Shown here: positions 16,249 through 25,143 of the stretch, piece after piece | How positions within the stretch are numbered: position 1 is the stretch's first letter | How the letters are laid out: every line of letters begins with the position of its first letter | Source: JANMDU01 sp031375105 | GTDB taxonomy: Bacteria > Pseudomonadota > Gammaproteobacteria > Burkholderiales > Burkholderiaceae_C | Assembly (NCBI GenBank): GCA_031375105.1 | Contig: JANMHJ010000045.1 | Location: 1-64,000, forward strand | DNA: 64,000 nt | Direction of reading: 5' to 3' | The notes under the pieces: model-generated | Told to the model about the DNA's origin: nothing | The model's database searches: none | What the model saw: the letters and a program-made list of their open reading frames with translations, nothing else | Translations under genes and position numbers: made by a program

Positions 16249-16352
16249 TGAACGCGAAATGCGCGAAAGTGACGCGAGAATCACAAAAAAGAAAACCAAA
16301 TGATTTTGTGTTTTTCGCGGTTTTTGCGTCGTTTTTGCGTCTTTCGCGTTCC
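16249..16352. repeat. Degenerate GCGAAAG-type long inverted repeat
   Basis: The left arm (ttgaacgcgaaatgcgcgaa, then agtgacgcga) is roughly complementary to the right arm (tttttgcgtctttcgcgttc), with an inner perfect CACAAAA/TTTTGTG stem. It resembles the cleaner element at 17798-17954 in arm sequence and in the A-rich middle. It fills the gap between the copper chaperone and the YqeY-like gene. Confidence 0.6.
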
Positions 16353-16402
16353 AAATCTTTAGCTCCAAGCTCCCTACAATATCTATCCATCAAGGAAAAC
16401 CA

Positions 16403-16849
16403 ATGAGCATCAAAGACACCCTCACCGAAGACATGAAAACCGCCATGCGCGCCAAAGACAGTGAGCGCCTGCTCACCATCCGCTCCCTGCAGGCCGCGAT
16501 GAAGCAAAAAGAGGTGGACGAGCGCATCACACTCGACGACACGCAAATCATTGCCATCGTTGACAAACTCGTGAAGCAACGCAAAGACAGCGTCACCGCG
16601 TTTGAAGCTGGTGGCCGTCAAGACTTGGCTGACAAAGAAAAAGCTGAAATGGCGATTTTGCAGGTTTACCTGCCGCAGCGTATGAGCGCGGAAGAGGTGG
16701 CGGCAGCCGTGAAGGCCATCGTGACCGAACTCGGCGCCAGCGGCCCCGGCGACATGGGCAAGGTCATGGGCGCGGTGAAAGCCAAACTGGCTGGCAAAGC
16801 TGATATGGGACACGTGTCGGCAGCCGTGAAAGCAGCTCTTGCAAGCTAA
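16403..16849 (+). CDS. GatB/YqeY-domain protein
   Basis: A 148-residue YqeY-type protein. It has MSIKDTLTEDMKTAMRAKDS, RLLTIRSLQAAMKQKEVDER, the AILQVYLPQRMSAEE segment and MGKVMGAVKAKLAGKADMG. The domain is shared with the tail of GatB and is thought to bind tRNA. In many bacteria yqeY follows rpsU, as here apart from the intervening chaperone gene. AAGGA lies seven bases before the ATG. Confidence 0.92.
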   Translation: MSIKDTLTEDMKTAMRAKDSERLLTIRSLQAAMKQKEVDERITLDDTQIIAIVDKLVKQRKDSVTAFEAGGRQDLADKEKAEMAILQVYLPQRMSAEEVAAAVKAIVTELGASGPGDMGKVMGAVKAKLAGKADMGHVSAAVKAALAS

Positions 16850-16850
16850 G

Positions 16851-16896
16851 TGCTATTAAATTTCTAGCTAATCACGCATATTCTATATGGGCTAGA
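16851..16896 (+). repeat. Dispersed palindromic repeat, intergenic copy
   Basis: The copy reads tgctattaaatttctagcta then atcacgcatattctatatgg. It lies between the convergent YqeY-like and DUF815 genes. Confidence 0.65.
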
Positions 16897-16911
16897 GGCA
16901 CAATTTGTGCC

Positions 16912-17781
16912 TTAAAGACGCCCTGCGAAGTCCTTCGCAAACTGATACGCGACACGCCCGCTGCGGCTGGCTCGCTCCAAGCTCCACACCAAGCTTTCTT
17001 TTTGTGCGGCTTCGATCTTTGATTCCGCCACGCCCATGTTGCGCAGCCATTGGGCGACGATAACCAAGTATTCGTCTTGGTTAAAGGGGTAAAAGCTCAC
17101 CCACAGGCCAAAGCGCTCGGAGAGCGAGATTTTTTCTTCCACGACCTCGCCAGGATGCACTTCGCCATCTGGCTGATGTGTGTACGAAAGGTTGTCTTTC
17201 ATGTACTCAGGCAGCAAGTGGCGGCGATTGCTGGTCGCGTAGATCAGCATGTTGGTTGCGCCGCCACTGATCGAGCCATCGAGCACCGATTTGAGCGCCT
17301 TGTAGCTGCCGTCGCCCTCTTCAAAGCTGATGTCGTCGCAATAGATGATGAATTTCTCTGGGCGATCTGCGATCACGTCGATGATGTCGGGCAAATCCAC
17401 GAGATCGGTTTTATCCACTTCAATCAAGCGCAGGCCTTGGCTTGCGTATTCGGCCAGACACGCGCGGATCAGCGATGATTTGCCAGTGCCCCGCGCGCCC
17501 GTGAGGAGCACATTGTTCGCGCTGTGGCCGCTCACAAACTGCATCGTGTTGCGCTGAATCTTTTCTTTCTGAACGTCAATCTCTTTCAGATCAGACAACT
17601 TCATGCTCGCCACATGCTTGACGGGCTCTAACGCGCCATGACCACTGGCACGCTTGCGGTAGCGCCAGGCAATGGCGTTACTGCTCCAGTCGGGGGCGGT
17701 GAGCGGCTGAGGGAGGATTTGCTCGACTCTTGCGAGCAGGCTCTCAGCGCGAGCGAGAAGGGCTTGGAATTGTTCGTTCAT
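16912..17781 (-). CDS. DUF815 AAA+ ATPase
   Basis: A 289-residue ATPase. The Walker A loop is LLTGARGTGKSSLIRA at about residue 93, Walker B is FIIYCDDISFEEGD, and the sensor region is LIYATSNRRHLLPEYM. The order EVDKTDLVDLPDI...RFGLWVSFYPFNQDEYL is diagnostic of the DUF815 family, whose function is not established. It lies close to argJ on the same strand, separated by a long inverted repeat. Confidence 0.9.
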   Translation of the reverse strand: MNEQFQALLARAESLLARVEQILPQPLTAPDWSSNAIAWRYRKRASGHGALEPVKHVASMKLSDLKEIDVQKEKIQRNTMQFVSGHSANNVLLTGARGTGKSSLIRACLAEYASQGLRLIEVDKTDLVDLPDIIDVIADRPEKFIIYCDDISFEEGDGSYKALKSVLDGSISGGATNMLIYATSNRRHLLPEYMKDNLSYTHQPDGEVHPGEVVEEKISLSERFGLWVSFYPFNQDEYLVIVAQWLRNMGVAESKIEAAQKESLVWSLERASRSGRVAYQFAKDFAGRL

Positions 17782-17797
17782 AGGTTTAAGTCAAATC

Positions 17798-17954
17798 AAT
17801 ACCGGACGCGAAGGGCGCGAAAGTTACGCGAAAGACGCGAAAAGAAACACAAAATAGTGAAGTGAGTTTGATCCCCCATCTTTCTTTCTCTTTTCTCTTT
17901 TCTCTTTTTGGTATTTTCTTTCGCGTAACTTTCGCACCCTTCGCGTCCGGTATT
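17798..17954. repeat. Long inverted repeat with 38-bp GCGAAAG-rich arms
   Basis: Bases 17798-17835 and 17917-17954 are reverse complements at 37 of 38 positions. The arms contain repeated GCGAAAG units (cggacgcgaagggcgcgaaa, gttacgcgaaag). The roughly 80-base middle includes a strongly pyrimidine-rich stretch (tctttctttctcttttctct). It fills the DUF815-argJ gap. It could fold as a giant transcript hairpin or be a miniature mobile element; no terminal target duplication is obvious. Confidence 0.85.
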
Positions 17955-17959
17955 TGTCT

Positions 17960-19189
17960 TTAAGAGCGGTAATCCGCATTGATCTTCACATAGTCGTACG
18001 AGAAATCGCAAGTCCACACGGTATCTTCTGCATCCCCGCGACCGAGATCAACATGCACTGTGATCTCGGTTTGCTTCATCACGCGAGCGCCGTCTTCTTC
18101 TTTGTATTGTGCGAGGCGGCCACCGTTTTGGACGATATGGACATCGTCTAGGTGCAGTGAAATTTTGGTTTGATCGAGGTCGGTGATGCCTGCGTAGCCG
18201 ACTGCTGCCAAGATGCGGCCTAGGTTGGGGTCGCTGGCGAAGAAGGCTGTTTTCACCAAAGGAGAATGCGCAATCGCATACGCCACTTTCGTGCAATCCT
18301 CTTGCACTTTGCCGCCAGTCACTTTCACGGTGATGAATTTCGTTGCGCCTTCGCCGTCTCGAACGATGGCCTGCGCGAGTTTTTGTGCGACGCGAAGCAT
18401 GACAGCTTTTAAGGCATCGAATTCGGCACTATCCGTTGTTAAATCAGCGCGGAGTGCTATCTTATTAGTAGCAATGACGATGAAGCTGTCGTTCGTTGAG
18501 GTGTCGCCATCAATCGTGACGCGGTTGAAGGATTGATCGGCCAAATCTTTGGCGAGCTGTTGCATCAGCGGCTGTGGGATGACGGCATCGGTGGCGAGGA
18601 AGCCAAGCATGGTCGCCATATTCGGGCGGATCATGCCGGCGCCTTTGCTGATGCCGGTGACGGTGACCGTCTTGCCTGCAATCTGCACTTGCTCGCTGAA
18701 AGCCTTGGGCAGCGTGTCGGTGGTCATGATGCCAATCGCGGCTTTGCCCCAGTTGGCAGGCTGCGCGTGTTTCAACGCAGCAGGCAGCGCGGCTTCGATG
18801 CGGTCATTGGGCAGTGGCTCCATGATCACGCCGGTAGAAAACGGCAGCACTTGTTCGGGCGCGATATTCAGATGCTGCGCCAAAGCGACGCAAGTGGAGC
18901 GGGCGCGGGCCAGGCCGTCGTCTCCTGTGCCGGCATTGGCATTGCCGGTGTTGATGAGAATGGCACGAATACCGATATTCTTCGCCAGATGATCGCGGCA
19001 CATCTGCACAGGTGCGGCGCAAAACCGATTTTGTGTGAACACGCCGGCCACGCTCGCACCCTCGTCGAGCAGCATCACCGTGACATCTTTGCGATTGGCT
19101 TTGCGCACACCCGCCTCCACCACGCCAATGCGTAATCCCGCAACGGGATGCAGCAGCGCGGGATCGGTGGCTTGGAAGTTGACGGCCAT
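17960..19189 (-). CDS. argJ: Bifunctional ornithine acetyltransferase / N-acetylglutamate synthase
   Basis: A 409-residue ArgJ. It shows RIGVVEAGVRKANRKDV, NTGNANAGTG, the self-cleavage region KGAGMIRPNMATML (cleaved before Thr to give two subunits) and TIDGDTSTNDS. AAGGAG lies five bases before ATG 19189, which decides the start over the longer reading from 19234. ArgJ recycles acetyl groups in arginine synthesis. A dispersed repeat is read in frame as IATNKIALRADLTT just after the GDTSTND segment. Confidence 0.96.
   Translation of the reverse strand: MAVNFQATDPALLHPVAGLRIGVVEAGVRKANRKDVTVMLLDEGASVAGVFTQNRFCAAPVQMCRDHLAKNIGIRAILINTGNANAGTGDDGLARARSTCVALAQHLNIAPEQVLPFSTGVIMEPLPNDRIEAALPAALKHAQPANWGKAAIGIMTTDTLPKAFSEQVQIAGKTVTVTGISKGAGMIRPNMATMLGFLATDAVIPQPLMQQLAKDLADQSFNRVTIDGDTSTNDSFIVIATNKIALRADLTTDSAEFDALKAVMLRVAQKLAQAIVRDGEGATKFITVKVTGGKVQEDCTKVAYAIAHSPLVKTAFFASDPNLGRILAAVGYAGITDLDQTKISLHLDDVHIVQNGGRLAQYKEEDGARVMKQTEITVHVDLGRGDAEDTVWTCDFSYDYVKINADYRS
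18433..18473 (-). repeat. Dispersed palindromic repeat inside argJ
   Basis: Read along the gene the copy is attgctactaataagatagc then actccgcgctgatttaacaa. It is translated as IATNKIALRADLTT, in the same frame as the putA copy IAIKSIALRANSIT. Confidence 0.6.
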
Positions 19190-19242
19190 GGTGTCTCCTT
19201 GAAAAACCTCTGTCGCAGCAGCTCCAGAGTGCATTTTTTAAG

Positions 19243-19301
19243 CAAAAACGGCATCTAGCCGTTATATTATCTGCATAGAATGCTATTGATTTAATAGCAT
19301 A
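19243..19301 (-). repeat. Dispersed palindromic repeat between argJ and secA
   Basis: One of the fullest copies, with aaaaacggcatctagccgtt, atattatctgcatag and tgctattgatttaatagca. The intergenic copy keeps a TAG at the position that coding copies avoid. Confidence 0.8.
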
Positions 19302-19316
19302 CTATGGATTCCCAGT

Positions 19317-22082
19317 TTAGCTCAATCTGCCATGACAGAGCTTGAATTTCTTACCGCTGCCACATGGGCATGGGTCATTTCTGCCCACGCGCGGCATCGC
19401 CGATCCTTGCAGCACCTGCTGTTTGTTGCGCGTATCTTCATCCAGAGTAGAGACCACGCCACCATCTTCCGTCGGCGCGGTGTAGGTCACGTTACTGATG
19501 TTTTCGGCGCGTTGCTCCATCTCTTGCGTGGCGGCTTCAATTTGCTCATTGCTCTGAACTTTTACCGTCATGAGAATGCGCGTGACATCATTCTTCACAA
19601 CATCAAGCAATTGACCAAACAACTCAAACGCCTCGCGTTTGTATTCCTGTTTAGGCTGTTTTTGCGCGAAGCCGCGAAGATGAATGCCTTGGCGCAAGTA
19701 ATCCAGCGCGGAGAGATGTTCGCGCCAATGTGAGTCAATGTTTTGTAGCAAGACAACGCGCTCAAATTGCGTGAAGTTCTCTTGTCCTACTTGCTCGACT
19801 TTGGCATCAAACGCAGCATTGGCCGCAGCGAGTACTTTCTCTAAAATCTCATCGTCTGTGATGGAATCAGATTTGTCCACCATGCTTTGCAAATCAATCT
19901 GAATCTGCCAATCGTTCGCCAACAGCTGCTGTAGCACTGGTAAATCCCATTGCTCTTCAACCGACTCAGCAGGCACATATTGGCGCACGATGTCGGTGAA
20001 GCAGCCTTCGCGCAGTGCTTTGATCTGACCGCTTAGTGTTTGCGCATCAAGAATATCGTTGCGCTGCTGGTAGATCACCTTACGCTGATCATTGCTCACG
20101 TCATCGTATTCGAGCAATTGTTTGCGCATGTCAAAGTTGCGCGCCTCGACCTTGCGCTGCGCACTTTCAATGCTGCGCGTGACGATGCCCGCTTCAATTG
20201 CTTCGCCTTCGGGCATTTTCAAACGATCCATGATCGAAGCCACGCGGTCACCCGCGAAGATGCGCATCAGCGGATCGTCCAAGCTCAGGTAAAAACGCGA
20301 AGAGCCTGGATCGCCTTGGCGACCGGAGCGGCCACGCAATTGGTTGTCAATACGGCGGCTCTCATGGCGCTCGGTGGCGATGATGCGCAGACCACCCAGC
20401 GCCTTGATTTGCTCATGGTCTTTCGTCCACTGCACTCGCAGGCGATCAATCTGGTTGCGCTTTGCCGCTGCGTCGAGTGATTCATCAGCCTCAACCATCG
20501 CAATGGCCTTTTCCACATTACCGCCGAGCACGATGTCGGTGCCGCGGCCAGCCATGTTGGTGGCAATCGTGATCATCTTTGGGCGACCCGCTTGCGCCAC
20601 GATGTCAGCCTCTTTGGCATGTTGCTTGGCGTTGAGCACCTGATGCGGCAGCTTGACTTTTTCCAGCATGCTGGAAATCAACTCGGAGTTTTCAATCGAG
20701 GTTGTGCCCACCAGCACGGGCTGACCCCTTTCAAAACATTCGCGCATGTCGGTTATGGCTGCGTCGTAGCGCTCTTTGCCGGTTTTGTAAACCCGATCCA
20801 GTTGATCGTCGCGCTTGCTGGGTTTGTTAGGTGGGATGATCACGGTTTCCAAGCTGTAGATTTCTTGGAATTCGTAGGCTTCGGTATCGGCCGTGCCGGT
20901 CATGCCAGCGAGTTTGCCGTACAGGCGGAAGTAGTTTTGGAAGGTGATCGAAGCCAGCGTTTGGTTCTCTGCCTGAATCTGCACGCCTTCTTTGGCTTCC
21001 ACTGCTTGATGCAAACCATCGCTCCAGCGCCGACCCGTCATCAGGCGGCCAGTGAACTCGTCAACGATCACGACTTCACCATCTTGCACCACATAATTCT
21101 GATCACGATGATACAAATGATGCGCACGCAAGGCGGCGTTTAAGTGATGCATCAGCGCGATATTGGCGGGGTCATAGAGCGACGCGCCTTCGGGAATCAG
21201 GCCAAGGTTGAACAAAATGCGCTCAGCATTCTCATGGCCTTGCTCGGTGAGATACGCCTGATGGCTTTTTTCATCCACCGTGAAATCACCAGCTTTGATC
21301 ACGCCTTCGCCGGTGCGAGGATCGGCTTCGCCTTCTTGCTTGATCAAGAGCGGCACGACTTTGTTAAGCGCCAAATAGACATCGGTTTGATCGTCGGCTT
21401 GGCCAGAGATGATCAGGGGCGTGCGCGCTTCGTCGATCAAGATCGAATCTACCTCGTCAACAATGGCGAAATTCAAACCGCGCTGCACGCGATCTGCGGT
21501 TTCATAGACCATGTTGTCACGCAAATAGTCAAAACCGTATTCGTTGTTGGTGCCGTAGGTGATGTCGGCGCGGTAGGCAGCCTGCTTTTCTTCGCGGCTC
21601 ATTTGCGGCAGATTGATGCCAACCGTTAAACCGAGAAAGTTGTAGAGCTTGCCCATCCATTGCGCATCGCGGTTGGCCAAATAATCGTTCACTGTGACGA
21701 CATGCACGCCAATGCCAGCCAGGGCATTGAGATACACAGGCAGCGTGGCAGTGAGCGTTTTGCCTTCGCCGGTGCGCATCTCGGCAATCTTGCCTTGATG
21801 AAGCGCCATACCGCCCACAAGCTGCACATCAAAATGCCGCATCTTCATTGCGCGCTTGGAAGCTTCGCGCACCAAGGCAAAGGCTTCTGGCAAGATCGCA
21901 TCCAGCGTTTCGCCTTTGGCCACGCGCTCTTTGAATTCAACGGTCTTGGCTTTGATCTGCTCATCGCTGAGCGATTCCAAGCCGCGCTCCAAGCTGTTGA
22001 TACGCTCGACGTTTTTGCGGTAAGTCTTGAGCAGGCGGTCGTTACGAGAGCCGAAAATCTGGGTAAGGAAGTTGGTAGCCAT
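19317..22082 (-). CDS. secA: Preprotein translocase ATPase SecA
   Basis: A 921-residue SecA, full length for proteobacteria. It has the N-terminal MATNFLTQIFGSRNDR, Walker A MRTGEGKTL at about 102-110, DEVDSILIDEARTPLIISG, the helicase motif ATNMAGRGTDIVLGG, LRGRSGRQGDPGSSRFYLSL, and the C-terminal zinc motif CPCGSGKKFKLCHG that binds SecB. The start at 22082 matches the family; upstream codons to 22193 are not family-like. SecA drives Sec-dependent export, which the many signal-peptide proteins here need. Confidence 0.98.
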   Translation of the reverse strand: MATNFLTQIFGSRNDRLLKTYRKNVERINSLERGLESLSDEQIKAKTVEFKERVAKGETLDAILPEAFALVREASKRAMKMRHFDVQLVGGMALHQGKIAEMRTGEGKTLTATLPVYLNALAGIGVHVVTVNDYLANRDAQWMGKLYNFLGLTVGINLPQMSREEKQAAYRADITYGTNNEYGFDYLRDNMVYETADRVQRGLNFAIVDEVDSILIDEARTPLIISGQADDQTDVYLALNKVVPLLIKQEGEADPRTGEGVIKAGDFTVDEKSHQAYLTEQGHENAERILFNLGLIPEGASLYDPANIALMHHLNAALRAHHLYHRDQNYVVQDGEVVIVDEFTGRLMTGRRWSDGLHQAVEAKEGVQIQAENQTLASITFQNYFRLYGKLAGMTGTADTEAYEFQEIYSLETVIIPPNKPSKRDDQLDRVYKTGKERYDAAITDMRECFERGQPVLVGTTSIENSELISSMLEKVKLPHQVLNAKQHAKEADIVAQAGRPKMITIATNMAGRGTDIVLGGNVEKAIAMVEADESLDAAAKRNQIDRLRVQWTKDHEQIKALGGLRIIATERHESRRIDNQLRGRSGRQGDPGSSRFYLSLDDPLMRIFAGDRVASIMDRLKMPEGEAIEAGIVTRSIESAQRKVEARNFDMRKQLLEYDDVSNDQRKVIYQQRNDILDAQTLSGQIKALREGCFTDIVRQYVPAESVEEQWDLPVLQQLLANDWQIQIDLQSMVDKSDSITDDEILEKVLAAANAAFDAKVEQVGQENFTQFERVVLLQNIDSHWREHLSALDYLRQGIHLRGFAQKQPKQEYKREAFELFGQLLDVVKNDVTRILMTVKVQSNEQIEAATQEMEQRAENISNVTYTAPTEDGGVVSTLDEDTRNKQQVLQGSAMPRVGRNDPCPCGSGKKFKLCHGRLS

Positions 22083-22245
22083 GCGTATCATCCCGTCGCC
22101 TCTGCGCCAAAGGGCAGCAGAACAAAAAACAACAGGCATTTCTTTCTTGAGAATGTCTTGAATCTGGGGCTGCTTGCACAGTTCCCAAGTCAACCCGGCA
22201 TTTTATCTGTTTGAGCCGCCTGAAACGGCGACTTAGCCTGCCCGA

Positions 22246-23202
22246 TCAGCGCTTCGTTTGGACTTTGGCCTGCGCCTCAGTCAAAGGCAAGGTGGTGCCG
22301 CCTGTGGTGAGGAATTTTTGTGGGTCTTGCGGTGTGCCCTCGGCCAACACCTCAAAATGCAAATGTGGCCCGGTAGAGCGGCCCGTGGAGCCCACCGCAG
22401 CGATTTTCTGGCCACGTTTGACCAGATCGCCTTTTTTCACAAACGTGGCTGAGGCATGGGCATAGCGCGTGACCAGATTGTTGCCATGGTCAATTTCCAC
22501 CACGTTACCGTAGGCCGGGTGGTATTCCTGCACCACCACCACGCCGCCTGCCGCTGCCAAGATGGGTGTGCCAGGATCAGCCTGAAAATCCAAGCCCGTA
22601 TGCAGGGCCGAGCGGCCGGTGATCGGATCAATGCGCCAGCCAAAAGACGAACCCAGATGAGAACCTGGCACAGGCTGAGCCGTGGGCACCATGAGTTTGG
22701 AGATTTTTTGATCAAACAGGCGCGACTCCATCACCGTGAGCAAATCCGCCTTGCTGCTGCTGATGGCCTCCAAATCGGCCAAGGTTTGCTGGAGTTCTTG
22801 CAGCGTGAGTGAACGACCGAGAATCAAAGGCCCGCCTTGGCCTGGCTTGACTTTGGCGCTGGCAGGCATTTGCACACCCGCCAACTGAGATACACGCTCA
22901 GTCAATGCTTCCAGCTGCACAACTTTGGCCTGCATTTCACCGACCTTGGTGGCCATGGCATCGATGTTCTCGCGCAGAAAGCGATCACGCTGCTCAAACT
23001 CATCTTTGACCACCATTTTCACCAAGGTGCCAATCACCGGCCAACCTTCGCGTGCGCCCTTAAGAAAAACCAAATGGTAAAGGCCCACAGCCAACAGCAT
23101 CAAGGTCAAGGCTACGGCCAAGCCTGCCAAAACCAGTTGTGTGCCGCTCAAATGAAATGGCCTCGATTTGGCCAACCAGGCATCCGTGATAATCAAATGC
23201 AT
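22246..23202 (-). CDS. M23-family peptidoglycan endopeptidase, membrane anchored
   Basis: A 318-residue protein. There is one N-terminal membrane helix (LVLAGLAVALTLMLLAVGLY), then a coiled-coil-like stretch (residues about 70-170), then the LytM/M23 domain with GWRIDPITGRSALHTGLDF, YAHASATFVKKGDLVKRGQ and GPHLHFEV. The HxxxD and HxH zinc ligands are present, so it should be active. It lies upstream of secA and is divergent from the DUF721 gene by 21 bases. Confidence 0.92.
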   Translation of the reverse strand: MHLIITDAWLAKSRPFHLSGTQLVLAGLAVALTLMLLAVGLYHLVFLKGAREGWPVIGTLVKMVVKDEFEQRDRFLRENIDAMATKVGEMQAKVVQLEALTERVSQLAGVQMPASAKVKPGQGGPLILGRSLTLQELQQTLADLEAISSSKADLLTVMESRLFDQKISKLMVPTAQPVPGSHLGSSFGWRIDPITGRSALHTGLDFQADPGTPILAAAGGVVVVQEYHPAYGNVVEIDHGNNLVTRYAHASATFVKKGDLVKRGQKIAAVGSTGRSTGPHLHFEVLAEGTPQDPQKFLTTGGTTLPLTEAQAKVQTKR

Positions 23203-23223
23203 TGCGAAAAATTCCTAACGAAC

Positions 23224-23619
23224 ATGTCCACCGCCCCATCGAAGCCTACCAAACCTGCGCTGCGCGAGAGTGACTCTGCCAAAGTGGCATCTTACCTTCC
23301 TCTGCGCACAGTGCGCGTCCGCGATGCCGTGCCTGTGTTGCAAGCGGTGCAGCGGGCACCCAGCTTGGCTGGGCTGGCGCAATTGGCCAAGCGCTCAGCG
23401 CAATGCCTGCAATTGGTAACTCCCTTGATTCCCGTGCCGATGCGCTCTGCGGTGCAAGCAGGCTCGCTTGATGCAGGCCAATGGTGCTTATTGGCAGCCA
23501 ACAGTGCGGTGGCTGCCAAACTGCGCCAGCTCAGCCCCGCTTTGGCCGCTCACTTAAGAACACATGGCCAAGAGGTGCAAGAAATTCGCATCAAGATCGC
23601 AATGCGTCACTTGCCGTGA
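23224..23619 (+). CDS. DUF721-family protein
   Basis: A 131-residue protein with a basic, Pro-rich N-terminus and a C-terminal DUF721-like core: GQWCLLAANSAVAAKLRQLS then PALAAHLRTHGQEVQEIRIK. DUF721 occurs in DciA helicase-loading proteins and small nucleic-acid-binding relatives. ATG 23224 is preferred because the upstream in-frame codons overlap the divergent M23 gene. The position next to secA and the M23 gene fits betaproteobacterial order. Assignment is by pattern. Confidence 0.75.
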   Translation: MSTAPSKPTKPALRESDSAKVASYLPLRTVRVRDAVPVLQAVQRAPSLAGLAQLAKRSAQCLQLVTPLIPVPMRSAVQAGSLDAGQWCLLAANSAVAAKLRQLSPALAAHLRTHGQEVQEIRIKIAMRHLP

Positions 23620-23649
23620 CACTTGCACGAGATGCAAGATGAAAATTGG

Positions 23650-23721
23650 TGCCGCTTGTCGGGATTGAACTGACGACCTACCGCTTACAAGGCGGTTGCT
23701 CTACCACTGAGCTAAAGCGGC
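23650..23721 (-). tRNA. tRNA-Thr (anticodon TGT)
   Basis: Read on the minus strand, a perfect 7-bp acceptor stem GCCGCTT/AAGCGGC encloses a D-arm GCTC-AGTGGTA-GAGC. The anticodon arm is ACCGC-CTTGTAA-GCGGT with anticodon TGT. The T-arm GTCAG-TTCAATC-CCGAC has one mismatched pair. The discriminator base is A and no CCA is encoded. Length is 72 bases because of a short D-loop. Confidence 0.9.
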
Positions 23722-23746
23722 AACAGGCTGTATTTTAGCGGAAGCT

Positions 23747-24361
23747 TTACTTGATTCTCGTCAACGATGGACGAATTGCACTCTTGCCAGCGCCTGAGGG
23801 CGGTTTGGGATCCGTAGGCTCTGGGTTGACACCGTCTTTGGACGGCAAAATGGCGGGCGCTGCCTTCAGCTTCACCATCTTTGCAGGCGCGATAGAGGGC
23901 TGGAGCAAAGGGTTGCCTTGTAATGGTTCGGCCGGCTCTTGAAGCTCAGGCGCTGGAGATGCCGTGACTTGACGCAAGCCTTGATGGCGACGCTCCGCCG
24001 CTGGGCTTTCCTGCACATCCCCGCGCGGCAAAATACCTTGCGGCACAGGAAACGCCATGCCTTGGCCATTCTCACGCGCATAAATCGCGATGATGTGATC
24101 AATCGGGACGACGATCTCTCGCGCCACGCCGCCAAAACGCGCTTTGAACTGCAAAAATTCGTTGCCGATCTGTAAATTACTGGTGGCATCCATGCTGATG
24201 TTGAGCACAATTTCGTTGTTCTTAACATGCTCGCGCGGCACCTTGACACTGTCGTCCACATAGGCAGCGACATAGGGCGTGAGACTGTTGTCGGCACACC
24301 ATTCGTATAGGGCACGCAGCAGGTACGGGCGGGTGGAGGTGGACTGGCTGGAATCGATCAT
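23747..24361 (-). CDS. sspB: ClpXP specificity-enhancing factor SspB
   Basis: A 204-residue SspB. The N-terminal substrate-binding domain has STRPYLLRALYEWCADNSLT, TPYVAAYVDDSVKVP, IVLNISMDATSNLQIGNE and FKARFGGVAREIVVPIDHI. A Pro/Ala-rich flexible region follows, ending in the basic KSAIRPSLTRIK, which fits the ClpX-binding XB tail. SspB delivers ssrA-tagged proteins to ClpXP. It follows sspA, as usual, but a strong hairpin lies between them. Confidence 0.95.
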   Translation of the reverse strand: MIDSSQSTSTRPYLLRALYEWCADNSLTPYVAAYVDDSVKVPREHVKNNEIVLNISMDATSNLQIGNEFLQFKARFGGVAREIVVPIDHIIAIYARENGQGMAFPVPQGILPRGDVQESPAAERRHQGLRQVTASPAPELQEPAEPLQGNPLLQPSIAPAKMVKLKAAPAILPSKDGVNPEPTDPKPPSGAGKSAIRPSLTRIK

Positions 24362-24383
24362 GATGTGCTAATAGTATCAAAGC

Positions 24384-24413
24384 AAAACGGCCTGTTTGAA
24401 AACAGGCCGTTTT
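24384..24413. terminator. Perfect inverted repeat between sspA and sspB
   Basis: AAAACGGCCTGTTT and AAACAGGCCGTTTT form a perfect 14-bp stem with a two-base loop and T-runs on both strands. It should act as a terminator after sspA and would limit read-through into sspB, whose start is only 23 bases further. Confidence 0.85.
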
Positions 24414-24435
24414 GGCAGAACACGTGTCACAAGAA

Positions 24436-25047
24436 TTACTTGCGCATCACCTTCTCAGAAGGCGTGAGCGCCTCGATATAAGCGGGACGCGAGAAGATGC
24501 GTTCAGCGTATTTAAGCAAAGGCGCAGCGTTCTTTGACAGCTCAATGCCATAAAAATCCAAACGCCAGAGCAGCGGAGCCAAAGCCACATCTAGCATGGA
24601 GAAGTTGTCCCCCATGATGAATTTATTTTTCAAAAACACGGGTGCCATCTGTGTGAGCTTGTCACGGATGTGGTTGCGGGCTTTCTCTAGCACCTTGTCA
24701 TTGCCTTTTAAGGCACGGTTCTCAAGGATAGAGACGTTGGTGAACAGCTCTTTCTCAAAATTGAGCAAGAACAGACGCACGCGGGCGCGATCCACAGGAT
24801 CGCCGGGCATCAGCTGAGGATGCGGAAAACGCTCGTCGATGTATTCGTTGATGATGTTGGATTCATACAAAATCAAATCACGCTCAACCAGAATAGGCAC
24901 CTGGCCATAAGGATTCATCACATTGATGTCTTCGGGCTTGTTGTACAAGTCCACATCACGGATTTCAAAATCCATGCCTTTTTCAAACAACACGAAACGG
25001 CTGCGGTGGGAGAAGGGGCAAGTTGTACCCGAGTAAAGCACCATCAT
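24436..25047 (-). CDS. sspA: Stringent starvation protein A (glutathione-S-transferase fold)
   Basis: A 203-residue protein with a thioredoxin-like N-terminus (VLYSGTTCPFSHRSRFVLFE), VPILVERDLILYESNIINEY and a helical C-terminal domain. SspA binds RNA polymerase in the stationary phase. AGGAG precedes the ATG pair at 25047/25044. It is downstream of the cytochrome bc1 genes, as in other betaproteobacteria. Confidence 0.95.
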   Translation of the reverse strand: MMVLYSGTTCPFSHRSRFVLFEKGMDFEIRDVDLYNKPEDINVMNPYGQVPILVERDLILYESNIINEYIDERFPHPQLMPGDPVDRARVRLFLLNFEKELFTNVSILENRALKGNDKVLEKARNHIRDKLTQMAPVFLKNKFIMGDNFSMLDVALAPLLWRLDFYGIELSKNAAPLLKYAERIFSRPAYIEALTPSEKVMRK

Positions 25048-25066
25048 GGCGGTGAGCTCCTAAAAA

Positions 25067-25105
25067 TCAAAAAGGAGTGGAGGTGCACGAACTGCACCCC
25101 ACTCC
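25067..25105 (-). terminator. Terminator hairpin after petC
   Basis: On the minus strand, GGAGTGGGGTGCA pairs with TGCACCTCCACTCC, followed by TTTTTGATTTTTA. It ends the petABC transcript and reduces, but need not stop, expression of sspA. Confidence 0.75.
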
Positions 25106-25143
25106 GGTGGCGATGCTGCTGCGCCAGCAACAGCATCAAGAAA

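Noticed and set aside
16160..16813. 217-codon leftward frame opposite the YqeY-like gene
   Set aside because: It crosses the 16249-16352 inverted repeat and mirrors a conserved gene; no coding evidence of its own.
24384..24413. Perfect 14-bp inverted repeat as a mobile element end
   Set aside because: The two-base loop and flanking T-runs make it a classic terminator hairpin between sspA and sspB.
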